A stretch of DNA of 64,000 nucleotides from Himantopus leucocephalus (Eukaryota; Chordata; Aves; Charadriiformes; Recurvirostridae), in NCBI GenBank assembly GCA_003993805.1, contig RSEF01000005.1:41781215-41845214 (forward strand), written 5' to 3'. Under the pieces are notes generated by a model. That model was not told where the DNA came from. It saw only the letters and a program-made list of their open reading frames with translations, and did no database searches. The position numbers and the translations under genes are program-made. Shown piece by piece: positions 12,536-24,906 of this stretch (position 1 is its first letter; every line of letters starts with the position of its first letter).

Positions 12536-14711
12536 CAAACAATGAGTCAGACTAATTTTTCTCTCCAAGGAGCACAATCTCAGGATTCCCCCAATGGACA
12601 GCAACTTACCAACCTTCAGACACCAAATTAATACCTTCACACCTCCTTCTGGCATTACAGTACTTTAGGTTTCTCCTCTCCCACATATCACGTTCAATGT
12701 GGTTTTCTTTTACTTGTACTATGTCCTAGCAGCAGGGACCTTTATTTCTTACCTTTGTTTCTAATTTCAAATTCCTTTGCATCTTCACACTGCAGTCACT
12801 GGTTACAGTGCTCCCAATTTAGTATTCTTTGTGGATTTAATTAATGGTCTGTTTACCTCCTCTTCCATATATCTAATGAAAAGGATTAATCATACCAGCT
12901 TGAATGCTGAGCCCTGTCCCACCTCACTGGCCATTTCAGGCTATTAAACACCAGATTTTCAATAGCAAAGACCAAATCTTTCTGTCTAAAGCTCATATGA
13001 TTCTTTTACAATCATCATCATACTTTGACCATTTTTAAGTTCCCAGTCCACCTCCCATCCGGAGAACAAACACACGTGGCTAATGGGATTTCATATAGCA
13101 GAATCAAATGCTTTACCAGCACTCAGATGCACGTAAAATATCAGACAGAAAACATGAGGGAATAAGCAACAGCAACTGAAAGCCAAGAGCACTTGCTGGT
13201 TTGTTCTCCATACTGTCTCTACAGATGTCATTACCTGCTCTCAAGAGCTCCACATCATTCCTTTCTCTTTTCCACCTCAGTTTCCAAGGAGATGCGTCCG
13301 CTGCAAGAACCGCAATGCTTCCACCATTCCCATCAGTCATCCCTATCCCTTACTTCCAGCCTCCCTTGAGCACATTTCTCCTGTGGATGTTCTCTTACAC
13401 AAAAGCTAGGGGTACAGAAAACAAGGGTACATGCTGAAAAGCTCAAGAATTTGTATTAAGGTGTCTGCAGTAGCTCAAGGTACCTTCATTTCCACATGCA
13501 GGCATGCCAGTGGAAGTAAGGGTCACATTCTTCCCTGGAAAGCCTCTCGCTGCAAACACGCCCATTTAGAATATGGAGCATGTGGAAATCTCCCTTTCCT
13601 TCTGGGAAAGCACTAGGAATAGGACAGCTTCTCAGCAGAGCTGCTTCTCTCAACTGAGGCCACAGCAGGTGAGCTGACAAAAACTAACATCTGATACTGG
13701 GCTGAAATCTGCCCTCTCACCCTGCAGCCAGCAGCAGATCAAAAGAGGTGCTCCCAATGACTACCTCTTCCCCTCTCTCAGCCTTATCTTCCCAGCCTGG
13801 CAACAAGGGAACTATCTCTCTACACTTCCTGCAAGAAGGAAGTGGACACAGAAAGCTCTCAACATACAGAGGAACATTGCAGCTTCAATTACAACTGCTG
13901 CCTGTGGATCACTAATCACAATGCCGACAGGTACACCTTGAAAGGAATGAGACCAACGCTCCAGCTCTCTCACTCTGAGGCTTGCAAAAAAAGATGCATT
14001 CATTTTTATCTGAACTTCTCTCAAGGAAGACGGCAGGGCAAATGTTTCCTTCCAATGTGCATGACATTTGGTGGGGTTGGAGTAGAGGTCCATTTTCCTC
14101 CTCAAGGAGGGAGAGAGATACAGAGCAGACAGCATGAGGGCAGATGCCCAAGCATGAAGGCAGATCTCCCTCGGTGAAAGGCAGAGTGACACTGCATGGA
14201 GTTGCAGAGAAAGGGCTTTACGGCCCCTGAATCAAATCCCTCAGGGATCTTCATTTCTGTGAAATAAATGTATTCACCCAGAGCCTGTGATTAGAAAGCA
14301 ATTAGTGAACCCTCAGCTTCATCAGTCATTGCTTAAAGGCCAGCTCATGAGAAAACCCACCACGTGCTGTGCCCACCATGCTCTCCTAGGACCTGCCTGA
14401 GGCAGGCTCTCTCCACTTCAGCATTGCAGCTGAGTTACTCTGCCCCTTGTTCCATTCCACCTCTCCACTAGCACCTCCATGTTGACTAAACCCCACCTCT
14501 GAGATGTCGCGTCCACTCCAACTTGCATCTTAGCCCTTCCTTCCTGGCTTCTCATGTCCCTTGGTAGCAAAACTGAGGCAGACAGAAATCTCTCTCACCC
14601 CATGCACACTATCGGCTACACACTGTGCTGGCTGTAAGCTGACTAAGGAAAAAGCAGCTGAAAGTAGCTGACTTTAAAGACTATGGGTTTCTCTGACCTA
14701 TAACTTCCTTC

Positions 14712-16066
14712 TGATCCATTTTTAAAAGACGTCCAAAATCCAATAAATTAGCGCCAGTCAGCCTCACCTGTGTCCTTGGGAGAACGACGTAGTGAGTCCC
14801 CTTAGAACATATTTTGGGCACACGAAGGAGAAGGTGATTTGGAACAGTCAGTGTTGATATTCCAAGGATAAATCATGCCTGACCAACCTGATTCTCTTCT
14901 ATGATAAAATGATGGGACTTGTGGACAAGGGGAGAGGCATGGAAGCCATTTACCTTGACTTCAGCAAAGCATTCAACACTCTTTCCCAGAATGTTTCAAG
15001 TTTGACATAAAACTATTATGAGTGGACTATCAGATGGGTTAAAAACTGATTGGATGATCAGGCTCAGAGGGCAATGTTTATACACTGCCTGGAGGCCAGT
15101 AAAAAGATGTATGCAGGGGTGTATCCTGGGACCTGTCCCGTTTAACATCTGTATCAATGTCCTAGAGGCTGCAACAAAGCACACTCTTATCAAGTGTACA
15201 CTTGACACCAAACTGAGGGGACCAATTGATACGCTTAAGGCAGGGCTGCCATCCAGAATGGCCTAGACAGGCTGCAGGAACTGGGCTAACACGAACCTTA
15301 TGAAATTCAACAAGGACAAACGCAAAGTCCTACACCTTGGAAGAAGTAATCCACTGTGACAGTACATACTAGTGACTGCCTGGTTGGGTAGAAGCTCTGC
15401 TGAAGATGACCTGGGGGCCTGATAGGTGGTAAGCTGAATATGAGCCAGCCGTATGCCCTGGCAGCAAAAACAGCCAACAGCGCCCTGAGCTGTATTCATG
15501 GGACCACAGCCAGTAGGTCAAGGGACATCATTATTCCATTTCACTTGGCACTTGTCAGACTCTATCTAGAATATGTTGTCCAGATTTGGGGCCCCAGTAC
15601 AAGAGAGAGATTGATAAACCGGTGCAAGTTAAGTGGAGGGTGAGCAAGGTGATCAGCAGGCTGGAGCATTTGCCCTGTGAGGAAAGACTAAGGGAACTGG
15701 GCTTGTTTAGCCCGGAGCAGAGAAGGTTTTAGAGGGACCTAACAGCAGACTTTCAATGAGGACGTTATCAAGAAGATAGAGACAGTGGATCGTGGGTTGG
15801 CAATACACAACAGATACAAATGGAAACAAGGGAGGTTCAGACTGGATAGAAGAACAAGCTTTACCAGCAAAAGGACAGTCAAGCATTGGAACAAGCTGCA
15901 CAGACAGGCTGTGAAACCTTCGTTTTTGGACGCTTTCAAGACATAACTGGATAAAGCCCTGAGCAACCAAGTCTGAATTCAGTGCTGACCCGGCTTTAAG
16001 CAAGAGACTGTACCAGACACCTCCTGACATCCCTTCCAACCTGAATTATGCTGTAATTCAATGATT
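14712..16066 (+). mobile_element. CR1 LINE, 5'-truncated, decayed
   Basis: This is a non-LTR retrotransposon fragment covering most of the reverse transcriptase (RT) domain and the 3' end. Visible landmarks, in order, are the CCAGTCAGCCTCACC block (about 14755), an RT motif translating YLDFSKAFNTLS (near 14950), LGPVPFNICIN (near 15130), the KFNKDKRKVLHLGRSN-like block (near 15305), the EYVVQIWGP region (near 15580), and the terminus CATCCCTTCCAACCTGAATT with degenerate ATTCAATGATT repeats near 16060. The catalytic FADD box is destroyed: the matching position reads KCTLDTKLRG. Frameshifts and stops break the frame several times. Full CR1 is about 4.5 kb, so the 5' part, including the endonuclease, is absent. 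It is an old, dead copy. Confidence 0.9.
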
Positions 16067-18383
16067 GTACAAACAGACTGCAGAAGACATTCATTTCTTA
16101 CAGAGGTATTTCTGGAATAGAAAGAGCAGGTACAGAAATGACAGGACCTGGCTACCACTTCCCACCAGCTCTGCAATTACTGCCTCTACACAGCAGCTCT
16201 TCTTGTAGCACCCATGGAATAAATGGGCCAGGGCCCTTGAGAGAGAAAAACAGCTACTCACATGCACTCTAAGGTGAAGGCCTGACCCTGGCCACTGCCA
16301 GACCCAAAGTACAGCCATTTTTTCTAGAACAAGTGAGGGAATGGCTCATGGCTTCTCAGAGGTACCACTGACCAATCTTCCAGTAACAGCAGAGTGCTCT
16401 GAATGCAGCGTGCTGTAGAAGTACCAATTTCTCCAGTATGTCTCTCCATAAGAATACAAATCCTTCAGGGAAAAAAAAAAAGAAAAACCAACCTAAAAGA
16501 CAATTTGTACCAACAAATATACTCCACGGGAGCAAACCAAAGCGGGCTTTGAGCAGAGCTGCATCACAAAGAAGTTGGGGCTGTTCATTGCCCCTCAGTC
16601 TTCACATCTTTAAAAAAATGTTATTTCTGAGTAACACATGCATAGAACTGTCTCCTCAAAAAAGAGATGGCAGAAATCTACAGCTAGTAATTCTCTCTAA
16701 AACAGGAAGGACAAAGGATGGCTCATCCCATATATCTTATGATGAAGGAGAGCCTTCCTTTGTGCTTTACAGTCAAGGGAAACATGAGGAAATATCTGTT
16801 GAAAATAAAACCTTCCCATTGAAACACCTTGAAGGGCCTCCAAAGATCTCACCAGTGATGTCACTTAACACCATTCTTTAAAAAAAAAAACCAAAACAAA
16901 ACCATGACTCTCAGGCAAAGATTGAAGCAATGATAGTGAGATTCCTGTATTTTGAAAAGGACAAAAAGGATGTTGGCAGGGAATTCTAGATAAATTAAAC
17001 TTCATCTCAGCCTGGACAAAACAATGAAACAGTTAATCCAGAATTATACTGGGAAAAATAAAATCAGAGGCTAAAAATATAGTGGAAAGTAGGTCTTGTT
17101 AGGCTGCTACCTTCTCTCTCCAGGTCTTTTTNGGTTTTTTTTTTTTTTTTTTTTTCTTTTTTCAACAGGATGACAGGCCTGGTAGGTAAAGACAGCAGTG
17201 CTAGTGCAGCATACCTGGACATCCATAGCAAGGCTACAGCCATAGCCAGTTTAGGTGTCATTTCACACCCAGTGTGAAGGTCCTAACACATTCCTGGCCC
17301 ACAAACCACCTTGTTGCCCCTGTTCATTACAAGCAACAAGCTCAGCCCCAAATGTACTCTGTATATAGCAAAGAAGCAGAGGACATGAAGGAGGCAGAAG
17401 TGGCAGTCTGATGACAGTGGCACGCTGGCTGTAGGGGCATGGAGAGCTGGACATGCTGCTTTCACTCAGTCTGCCCAGTGCAATCTGCCCTGCACATCGT
17501 GGAGCCAGTGTATGCTCTGGGCTGGGCTGCAGGGGAGAGGGACACAGACCTCTGCCTGAGGACTGACAGGCAAGAATGGCAGGGAGATCTGTGTCCCCAG
17601 GGAAGGAGAGGGATAGAGCTGGGGGCTACAGGCTCTGTTCCTGGTTACGGGCAGGCTGCAGACCCTGTCTCTGTAGAAAAAAGTGCCATGAGGAGCTTGG
17701 GGTACTGTGAGCCAGAAGAGGCACCTGGGTAGGGTACAGAGACGTGCCTTGGTCTGGGGCAAGGAAGACACTGTGCAAAGTTTTCAGGAACCAGTCTTTC
17801 CCACCATCACCTGCTCATGAGGAGACGAACAAGAAAGACAACATTCTTTGGCTCAAACTTCCTTCTGTGACATCTCAAGTAACAAATGTGTGCTGTGAGC
17901 AACCCACAGGGCATGCTATCTATGGATTAAAAACTGGCTCCCCATTTGAGATTCAAGAGCAATTGTCAATGGTAAGATAACGCTAAACAGAGACACTAGC
18001 AGAAGCTTGCACTGGCCCATTGCAATTCCAACTCATTGTTGGTACAGATACAACATGCAGATGGGTGGGATGAGGAAAAAACAAGGAGAGAGGCTACTCT
18101 CAGCGACATGACTCACATCATGCTCCATAACCCAGCAATGCACAGCCCAATGCAAAGTACAAAGCGGGACTGATGCTGCAGGGGATTGTCACAGAGGCAG
18201 ACTTGGGGGTCCCAGGCACAACATGAGCTCTCATGTAACCCTTGGCTCTACAACATGGGAAAGATTAAGAGCAATATGTAAGCATCCTGCATGCATCAAT
18301 AAGGCAGTTATTAGATCCCTTGCCCCCAGCGGGTGCAAGCCTTTTGCTCTCTTGATTATTCAAGACTGAGAGGACGTACTTAC
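16067..18383. other. unique noncoding sequence
   Basis: No gene was recognised. The open frame of 147 codons at 16438-16881 (plus) begins with a lysine run encoded by an A-rich tract and has no recognisable domain. It has a weak start context and is flanked by A-runs (16471-16481 and 16881-16890). I treat it as a chance frame. The poly-T tract with one N at 17132 lies within. Confidence 0.5.
17126..17162 (-). repeat. poly(T) tract with ambiguous base
   Basis: A single N at 17132 is followed by GG and a run of about 21 T. Poly(T) on this strand could be the poly(A) tail of a minus-strand retrocopy, but no retrocopy body is recognisable on the adjacent left side. The N probably marks an unresolved homopolymer length. 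Confidence 0.6.
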
Positions 18384-18458
18384 CATGGTAAAGAACCCGA
18401 GAGCAGGGTGCCAGTCTTGTAGGCAGAACTGTAGGCAAGGAGATCCAGAGGCAAGAAG
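18384..18458 (-). other. candidate exon (75 nt), weak
   Basis: On the minus strand the segment runs from an acceptor (CCTGTCAACTTCAG, cut before CTTC) to a near-ideal donor (ACCATG then GTAAGTACG). It is 75 nt, an exact multiple of three, and open in the register that translates to LLASGSPCLQ at its start. The polypyrimidine tract is poor and I recognise no protein. It may be a lncRNA exon or a chance splice pair. Confidence 0.2.
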
Positions 18459-19866
18459 CTGAAGTTGACAGGTTCAGGTTCAGAATGAGATACTGCCATA
18501 CTGCCTCCTCATGGCAAGAGGAACTATACACCAGCCAAGGGAGACAAGAACTCACTGTGGTTTACGCCTGTTTACACGAGATTAATTACAACATGGAATT
18601 GCCTTCAAGTGCTGCTTACCAATCCTTGCAGATATCCTGGAAGAAATTCTGTTGCTGGAATTTGTTTTCACCCAGGGGATAATACACCACCATGGACTGC
18701 TGAAGCAAGACAAACTGTGCACATCCGAGAACGTATTAAAAGTCAGCTATCTACAGAGGACCTGCAACAGGACTCTGTGGAGATATGGAACAGATCATAC
18801 AAGGTCAGTGGAGACATGGCTGGCTCACAGCTAACCTAGTTGTATCTGCTGTTTCCAATAACTCAGCTCCCCAAAACCCCACAACACTATCCTTCAGTAA
18901 TCAGTCAAAGGTCAAAAGACATGCAGAAACTGTCCCAGAAAATGAAAGGGGAGCTGCTTTCATAAAACCAATTTCTCTTTTACTAAGACCCACCACAAAT
19001 CGTCCCTGGTGTGAGTCCTCTTTGATAGGTAGGCTAAGAGAAAAAGTAGCTCTGAGTGCTCCAGTGTCACTCCATAAAAGCACTGCAAGTCTTAGCCTGC
19101 AGTAAGTGATCACTAGCTCTCTATCCCTACAGTTCCTGCTCTATTCCTCATCCTTCTTTTTGCCAGGAGGTATTGCCTATTCGGTCTTTGTTGTATTGTT
19201 TTGTGGAGCACTGTGATTAGCACTGAACCAAAATCACCCAACCCTTGTGGACCTTTTTTCCCTTCCTACTATCAGAATAAGATTTCATCTTGATGTTCAG
19301 TGCATGGAGGCCCAGAGGTCAGAGGCCACCACACGATCCACTGAGCCACCCAGTCCCTAGATCACAATGTTAACAAATCACCATTTATCTTTGTTACTGC
19401 AGCAAGTGTCCAAGGCAAAACGGTGCCAAAGATCACATCTGTTGGGATAACCTATTGATTTGTGTCATATTCTGCCCAATCCCTATTTTATTCTTGCTCA
19501 GGCAGAGGTCAAGGCAGGTTAAAAATAACTTCTTCAGTCTGAGGTGCAGGACCGAGGAATTTAAAGCCAGCCTGTTCTTCCCAAGGGTGGGGGTTCAAAA
19601 ATCTCCAACGCAAGCAACAGGAGCAGTAAGCTACAGCATTTACGAGCAAGAACTTGCTGTCAGGGAACTCAAGCCATGGCAGGATGCCTTGCAGCTTTAA
19701 CTAAAAGACCTTTTTTTTTTTTTTTGGAGAGAGAATAAATCAGTCGTCTTAGTTCATTCAAGCAACTAAGCATTACAAAAGTTTACGTGATGTACATACA
19801 CAGTATACGCTTTAAAGTGCAGACTCTGTTACAGCATTCACACCTCCTAGCCAAAGTACACAGACC
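18459..19866. other. unique noncoding sequence
   Basis: No gene or transposon was recognised. A T-run at about 19711-19726 is the only low-complexity item. Open frames up to 106 codons (18785-19105, plus) have random composition. Confidence 0.5.
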
Positions 19867-20290
19867 AACATCAGCATAATTCATTGTCTTTATTCTCCAG
19901 TAAGTTAAGATTTTCAACTTTATTACAGGGATTAAAAAAAAAAATCAAAAAGATCAGAATTGAAGTCGTAACTGTTGTTCTTAGCACTAATGTTCACCTG
20001 TCATTTTTGTCAGATAACTCTGGGTAGATGCAAATTTTTATTTACATTATTTTATCCTATTCCAAGCTTTTTCTACAGGAGTTAAATTGCCAACACTTTG
20101 GAGATATTTTGCCTTCCATTAACATCATGCAGGAAAATTAAATTTTAAACCAATACACATTTCCAGGGCTTTTTCATTAAAGAAACATAATGTACATGCA
20201 AAGCAGAATGTGCATGCAAAACACCTCTTTATAGCACCTACATGATCTCCTGAAAATTTTCCCCAATGATGCAAAAGAAGATCTTACCTT
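19867..20290. promoter_or_regulatory. AT-rich conserved-looking block with four ATGCAAA motifs
   Basis: Four ATGCAAA cores lie on the plus strand at 20028-20035 (perfect ATGCAAAT), 20196-20203, 20214-20221 and 20269-20276. Runs of the form TTTTATTTACATTATTTTATCC and TTAAATTTTAAACC, with TTAAC/CATTAA motifs, give the texture of a conserved noncoding element. Octamer-related cores are POU-factor sites. Enhancer function is inferred, and AT richness alone raises the chance frequency of such motifs. Confidence 0.35.
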
Positions 20291-21555
20291 TATTCTGTCT
20301 TCATATTACCACCCTCATATACAGATTAGATGATTAAGAAAGGAACCCATTTTGTTATTTCTTCTTCTAACAACAGAGTTTCTGACACTCATACTAAAGC
20401 TCTGCAGATTTTAAGGGGGCCCTAACAGGTGGATAAGTCCTCTTTTCCTCTCCACACAGAGATTTACATGAGTATCATTGACCTAATGACCACACTACGG
20501 CAGACCTCTGAAGTCTTCTGTAGAAGAAAGGAGACTAAACCAAGCTATGCTACCAGGAGGTAGAAATAAGCTCTCTGAACAACACAGAGAGAGAATAAAA
20601 CCACCCACTGATTATCAGAACCTTGCCTGTAGAAGAGGGGGTACCATGAACTGTGCAACATATCTCAGAAATTTCACTCACTTATCCAATCAAATGTCAA
20701 TAAAATTGCTTCCCTTTCCATTTCCTCTTTAGAACTGAAGGGCCAGTGTATTTGAGCAGCATACTTCCGTCATAGCACTCTGGATGTGAACCAACAAAAG
20801 AACTAACTGCCCTTGTGCAAAAGTAGTATGGCAAGGATGGTGTGCAGCACCTCCGTGGGAAGGGAACAAACCAGAAACCCCACCTCTGACAGGACAGTGG
20901 TATAAACGCCCCAGATGGGATGTGAAAAATATCTGAATTACAACAGTAAAACCACCCTAGTGCTGTGACAAAAAGCAAAGAAAAAAAACCAGGAGGGGCT
21001 GAAGTTCTCCTGGGCTTACAGACAGCTACAGGAGAGGCAGGCTGGCTCACCGCGCACAGCTATTTACCCCTTCCTCAGCATCCTAGAACTGTGGCACAGA
21101 GGGGAATGGCATGTGAGAGCAGGTAGCGGAGACTGGACACTACTGAGAAACATGAACACATTCATCTCTGCCCTGTCACAAAATTGACCTGCCCCATGGT
21201 TAAGCAGGCACAGAAATTACTAACCCTGCTGACCGTCACAGACAGGTTTCTGTCTGCAGCAACCAACAGGCAGGAGAGTCAAAGTGCAGTTTAAGTCTCA
21301 GCAATACCATGCTTGCTTGAATGATATATGGTCCAAAGTCATCTCCTCCCTTACCATTTTCTTTCACCAGCCATTTCTGGAGCAGCGGGGCAGAGCCCAG
21401 CGCAGGGCTGCAGGAGCCTGAGTTAACACAAGAGTTAACCAGCTGTGGCTGCTCATTGACAGGTTAAAGAGGAGACCACCAGCACAGGCTGGAGGAAGAG
21501 CGTGCGGGGGCAGGAGGCAGCAGAGACCTGGGGAAACACTCTCCTCTCTGCTCTC
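20291..21555. other. unique noncoding sequence
   Basis: No gene was recognised. The open frame at 20697-21050 (minus, 117 codons) has no domain and no splice framework. A short CT dinucleotide run (about 21541-21564) leads into the next conserved-looking block. Confidence 0.5.
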
Positions 21556-21790
21556 TCTCTCTCTAGCGGTTCTGCGGGCGATTACTCCGGAGCACCCAGC
21601 CATACCAAAATCAATAAACAATTTCTACGCAGCCCAGGGAACTTTGCCACACTTAATAAAAGTCTCCAGTCACAGTTATGGCTTCATTTCACCTTAACGT
21701 CTTCTTTAACTGTCGCTTCTTTTCAAGATCAATTAGAGGCACGTGCAAAGAGAATAAAAAACAAAACAAACAACAACAGGGGAAAAAGCT
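21556..21790. promoter_or_regulatory. putative conserved noncoding element
   Basis: After a CTCTCTCT run the sequence keeps several CpGs (GCGGTTCTGCGGGCGATTAC, CCGGAG, TACGCAGC, TTAACGTC, TGTCGCTT, CACGTGC) amid homeodomain-like AATCAATAAACAATT and TTAATAAAAG motifs. A CACGTG-type E-box occurs near 21740. Retained CpG in AT-rich context without coding potential suggests constraint. It is a candidate enhancer only. Confidence 0.35.
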
Positions 21791-22769
21791 AAAAAGCAAG
21801 GTCAAACTAAGCCGCCCAGCTCTCTCCCTCCCCTCACCACTCTCCTGAGGCAAACATGGAAATACACGGACTGACAGGTAACACATTGGGACACCTTGTT
21901 TACACATGCTTATTGCAGCCTCTAGTTCTGGGCGTAGATCAGCAAGAGACCAGCCTTACTTAGGAGAGCTGGAGTATTTGGTGAGACTCAGTTGAGCCTG
22001 CAGAAGACGCCTTTGTCCCCTGCAATTTCAATGCAAATTCAGCACCCCAAAAAATTCCAAATACAAAGGGTGAAACTCTACCTGTCCTCAAAAGGGATAC
22101 AGCACAGGCACCTTCAAGCAGATCTTCATCTTGTGCTAGGATAATCCAGTCTCGCTGTCCCGATCATGCCTTGGCTTCTGATGACACATCCAGAACCCTG
22201 CCACTGGATCATCCTCTATAGTCCAGTGATTTACAAGAGGAAAGGGGTAATGAAGGAGGGTAACTTCCATTAATAGCAACTGGGGGCAAATAGCTTTTGG
22301 TCTCTCCTTCCGCTTTGCCAACTGAGGTGCTAATATTGCTTTGATGTCATGTAGTGAGGTTGAAAGTATTAGAAAAGTTGTCTATGTTTTTTTGTTAACT
22401 TGTCTGAAATAGCTGGTTCTGCACCTGGGACCTGCTCTTGAACAAAATATACGACAGTCACTTTGTGGAGGGCGCATCCCATATGCCAGACCTTCAGTCC
22501 TTAAGAGGCTTCTTGAGTTCAAATGCTTCCTCAGATAGAACCCAGAGCCTCTGCCCTAGCTGAGCTGAGCCCACAGGCCACCACAGCTATTACAGACAAT
22601 AACAGCTGAACCAACTCATTCAGTTTTGCAACAGTTTAGACCCATGCACAGTAAGATTCAATAGCTCTATGCCCCTGATTCCACCACTGCCTTCAGGTCC
22701 TTAACCAGAACTGTATAGCCGAAACAGGCTGAAATTATTACAACTCCTCAATTCTTCGCACTGCTGCAG
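21791..22769. other. unique noncoding sequence
   Basis: Nothing recognisable apart from short random open frames. The right end provides the polypyrimidine tract (CAACTCCTCAATTCTTCGC and onward) for the candidate exon at 22770. Confidence 0.5.
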
Positions 22770-22938
22770 GAATCTGCAAGGGAAGATCCGCTTTGCATTC
22801 ATCCCATCAGACATGGGAAGGAGTCACCAGAGAGCAACCCTGGGGAAGCAGCAACTGGGGAGACTGACCTGTCCAGGCAAGACACTGCTGAACTGCTGCC
22901 ACTTGGTAGCATTGGCCCAGGAAATACTATTCCCACAG
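22770..22938 (+). other. candidate exon (169 nt), plus strand
   Basis: A good acceptor (pyrimidine-rich TCCTCAATTCTTCGCACTGC, then TGCAG) precedes GAATCTGCAAGG. A strong donor follows, ATTCCCACAG then GTAAGAG. Two of three registers are open across all 169 nt. The first translates as an acidic, Ser/Glu/Pro-rich stretch beginning ESAREDPLCIHPIRHGKE; the second contains MGRSHQRATLGKQQLG. I recognise neither. The length is 1 modulo 3, so an internal coding exon would shift phase. It is on the opposite strand to the other candidate exons. It may be a real exon, a lncRNA exon or a cryptic pair. Confidence 0.3.
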
Positions 22939-24885
22939 GTAAGAGTTTGGCCTCTTAGATTGCTCTTAGAGAAATGGATCCTCCCACTGAAAGCATAGCT
23001 TTGGAGCACAAAGCATGGGGCCTGCAGAAAGCAGGACAACACTTACTACCATGCCACTGTCACCAGCAAAACACGTCCCCAACTCAGGCCTCAAATCCGA
23101 AGTGCATCTATGCTAAGCTTGAGTCTCCGTTTGTGCCTCCTTCACCGGAAAAAAAAGAGCACAAGGGAGGAAGCTTGGGGACAGGCAGACACCGTTCTCT
23201 AGCTGGCTCCCACTGCTTTGGTAGGGCACACAGAGAACTAAACGCATGCACACAGTCAGCAGGGCATGCTGGCTTTTGAAATGAAAAAATCCAAAGAAGG
23301 TAGACAATAGGGTAAGATATAAGGAACAAAAATTCGCTCAGCCTTCAATCTAAGTCATATTTCTCTGATAGCATCTCCAAAGTGTGAGCTCTGCTTCCCA
23401 GCTAGATCTCTTTTCCAAACACATCTAGCTCTTATCTTGGTTCCTCTTCTTCCTGCCTATACATGCCTTCATACGTGTATCTTCCCTGATGACTTTCAAT
23501 GTGCTTTAGCTGGTATCCTGAGATGCCGTGGCTCAGGTCCTGAAAATTAAGGACAATTAATTCAGCAATCAACAGGTCAGCAGTCTCTCTTTTTTTTTGC
23601 CATTTCATTTCACATTGATGTCATCACAGATCATGTACCGTCCGGTCCTTCCTCTCCTTTATTACTTGTGGCCTACACTCACATCTTTCTCTGTTTGGAC
23701 AGTACATTCTCTGGACAGTAAATGCTCCTATTCAAAGTCTGTAAAGCCTCAGGGTCAGGTGGACTTCCGTACTGACGAGAACCTTCTAGGGACTATAGTA
23801 GCACAGAAAATGAGAAAAGACGGAGTTTACAATGATCCCACAGGCTACGGTAATTGCTGTACCTTGGTCCATGGATTGCTTTGCTGAAAGAGCACTTCTT
23901 ACATCTCCCAGAGTGAAGCACTACTTTTCCAGCAGGCCACCCAGTGACTTTTCTTCACATGACTCTTGCTGGAGGATTTTAAAGCTCTTCAGTCACCACT
24001 CACTGGACATTGTGCAGATTTTTCAGCATGCTCACACCATGGCAACTCTAAAACAACCCAGGTATGCATTGGATGGAGTGAAGCATTTCAAAGCAGGTTA
24101 TGCAAACCTGTGCCTGGTTATATCCTCGTAATTTGAGGCCTCTCAGGGAACATTGAGATCACCAATACATTAAAAAACACATCAGAAACTAATAGGGTGT
24201 TAAATATTTCCAATTGAGAAGAGCCTACATGGCTGGGAGGAGACAGCTCCAGTAAAAGACTGTATCATAAGCCTTCAGCAAGAAGAATGATTTTCTTGCT
24301 TGCAATATTTTACAGACTCTTCGAGGCTAAAGAAAAAACTACCTTTGTTATTTAAATGTACAATATCTCAGTGATTTCCTGTGACAGGGAATTGGTTGTC
24401 ATCTTTAATATTTAATCTTGTGCTGGGGTTCTACTGCCTGTATGAGTGGGTACACAGCAAGGCCTAGACACTGCACCTACAACAGAATGCAGTGACAACG
24501 ACCACATCTGTGAAATAATATGAAAATACTGTTTAAGTAGCTCCTGGTTTGGTTGGGAGCATTTGGAGGAAGAGAAGGGGGCTAGGCAGAATGGGCATGG
24601 AGGCCAAATAACGAAGGCCCTAAATGAGTCACTGCATGGCGCCACTAAATACATCACTTGAAACAAAAGAATTCAGTGAAAGTATCACTGGGACAAGGGT
24701 GACTTGAGGGATGAGATCTCCTACACCATCCGCTGGTTGGAGTCAGCAGAGAACTTTCTCCTCCACTGACACGTTACTACACATTTATTACACATCAAGT
24801 TTACATATACCCGGAAAGCACCAGTTAGAAGCAAAGCAATCTCCCAGGCTGTGACAAAGCAAGCTTTCCAGTACTAATCCATAAT

Positions 24886-24906
24886 NAAAAAAAAAAAAAA
24901 AAAAAA
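24886..24906 (+). repeat. poly(A) tract with ambiguous base
   Basis: One N at 24886 is followed by 20 A. No processed pseudogene or LINE body is recognisable upstream. The N marks an uncertain homopolymer or a merged contig end. Confidence 0.6.

Larger units (their letters stand above)
6561..14711. other. long stretch without recognisable genes
   Basis: About 8 kb of unique sequence in which I recognise no gene. Stops are frequent in all frames; the longest frames are 126 codons (minus, 13812-14192) and 111 codons (plus, 11650-11985 and 13842-14177), with no known domain. Small items inside are a possible antisense MIR trace at 7573-7620 and a possible old palindromic repeat at 12490-12535. 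Much of it is moderately GC-rich, with scattered CpG depletion typical of neutral intronic or intergenic DNA. Confidence 0.55.

Noticed and set aside
14558..14590. Possible second antisense MIR trace (AAAACTGAGGCAGACAG)
   Set aside because: Only about 17 bases fit; chance similarity is likely.
16438..16881. 147-codon plus-strand open frame with lysine run
   Set aside because: The Lys run comes from an A-rich tract. The rest resembles no protein family and no upstream promoter or splice signal supports it.
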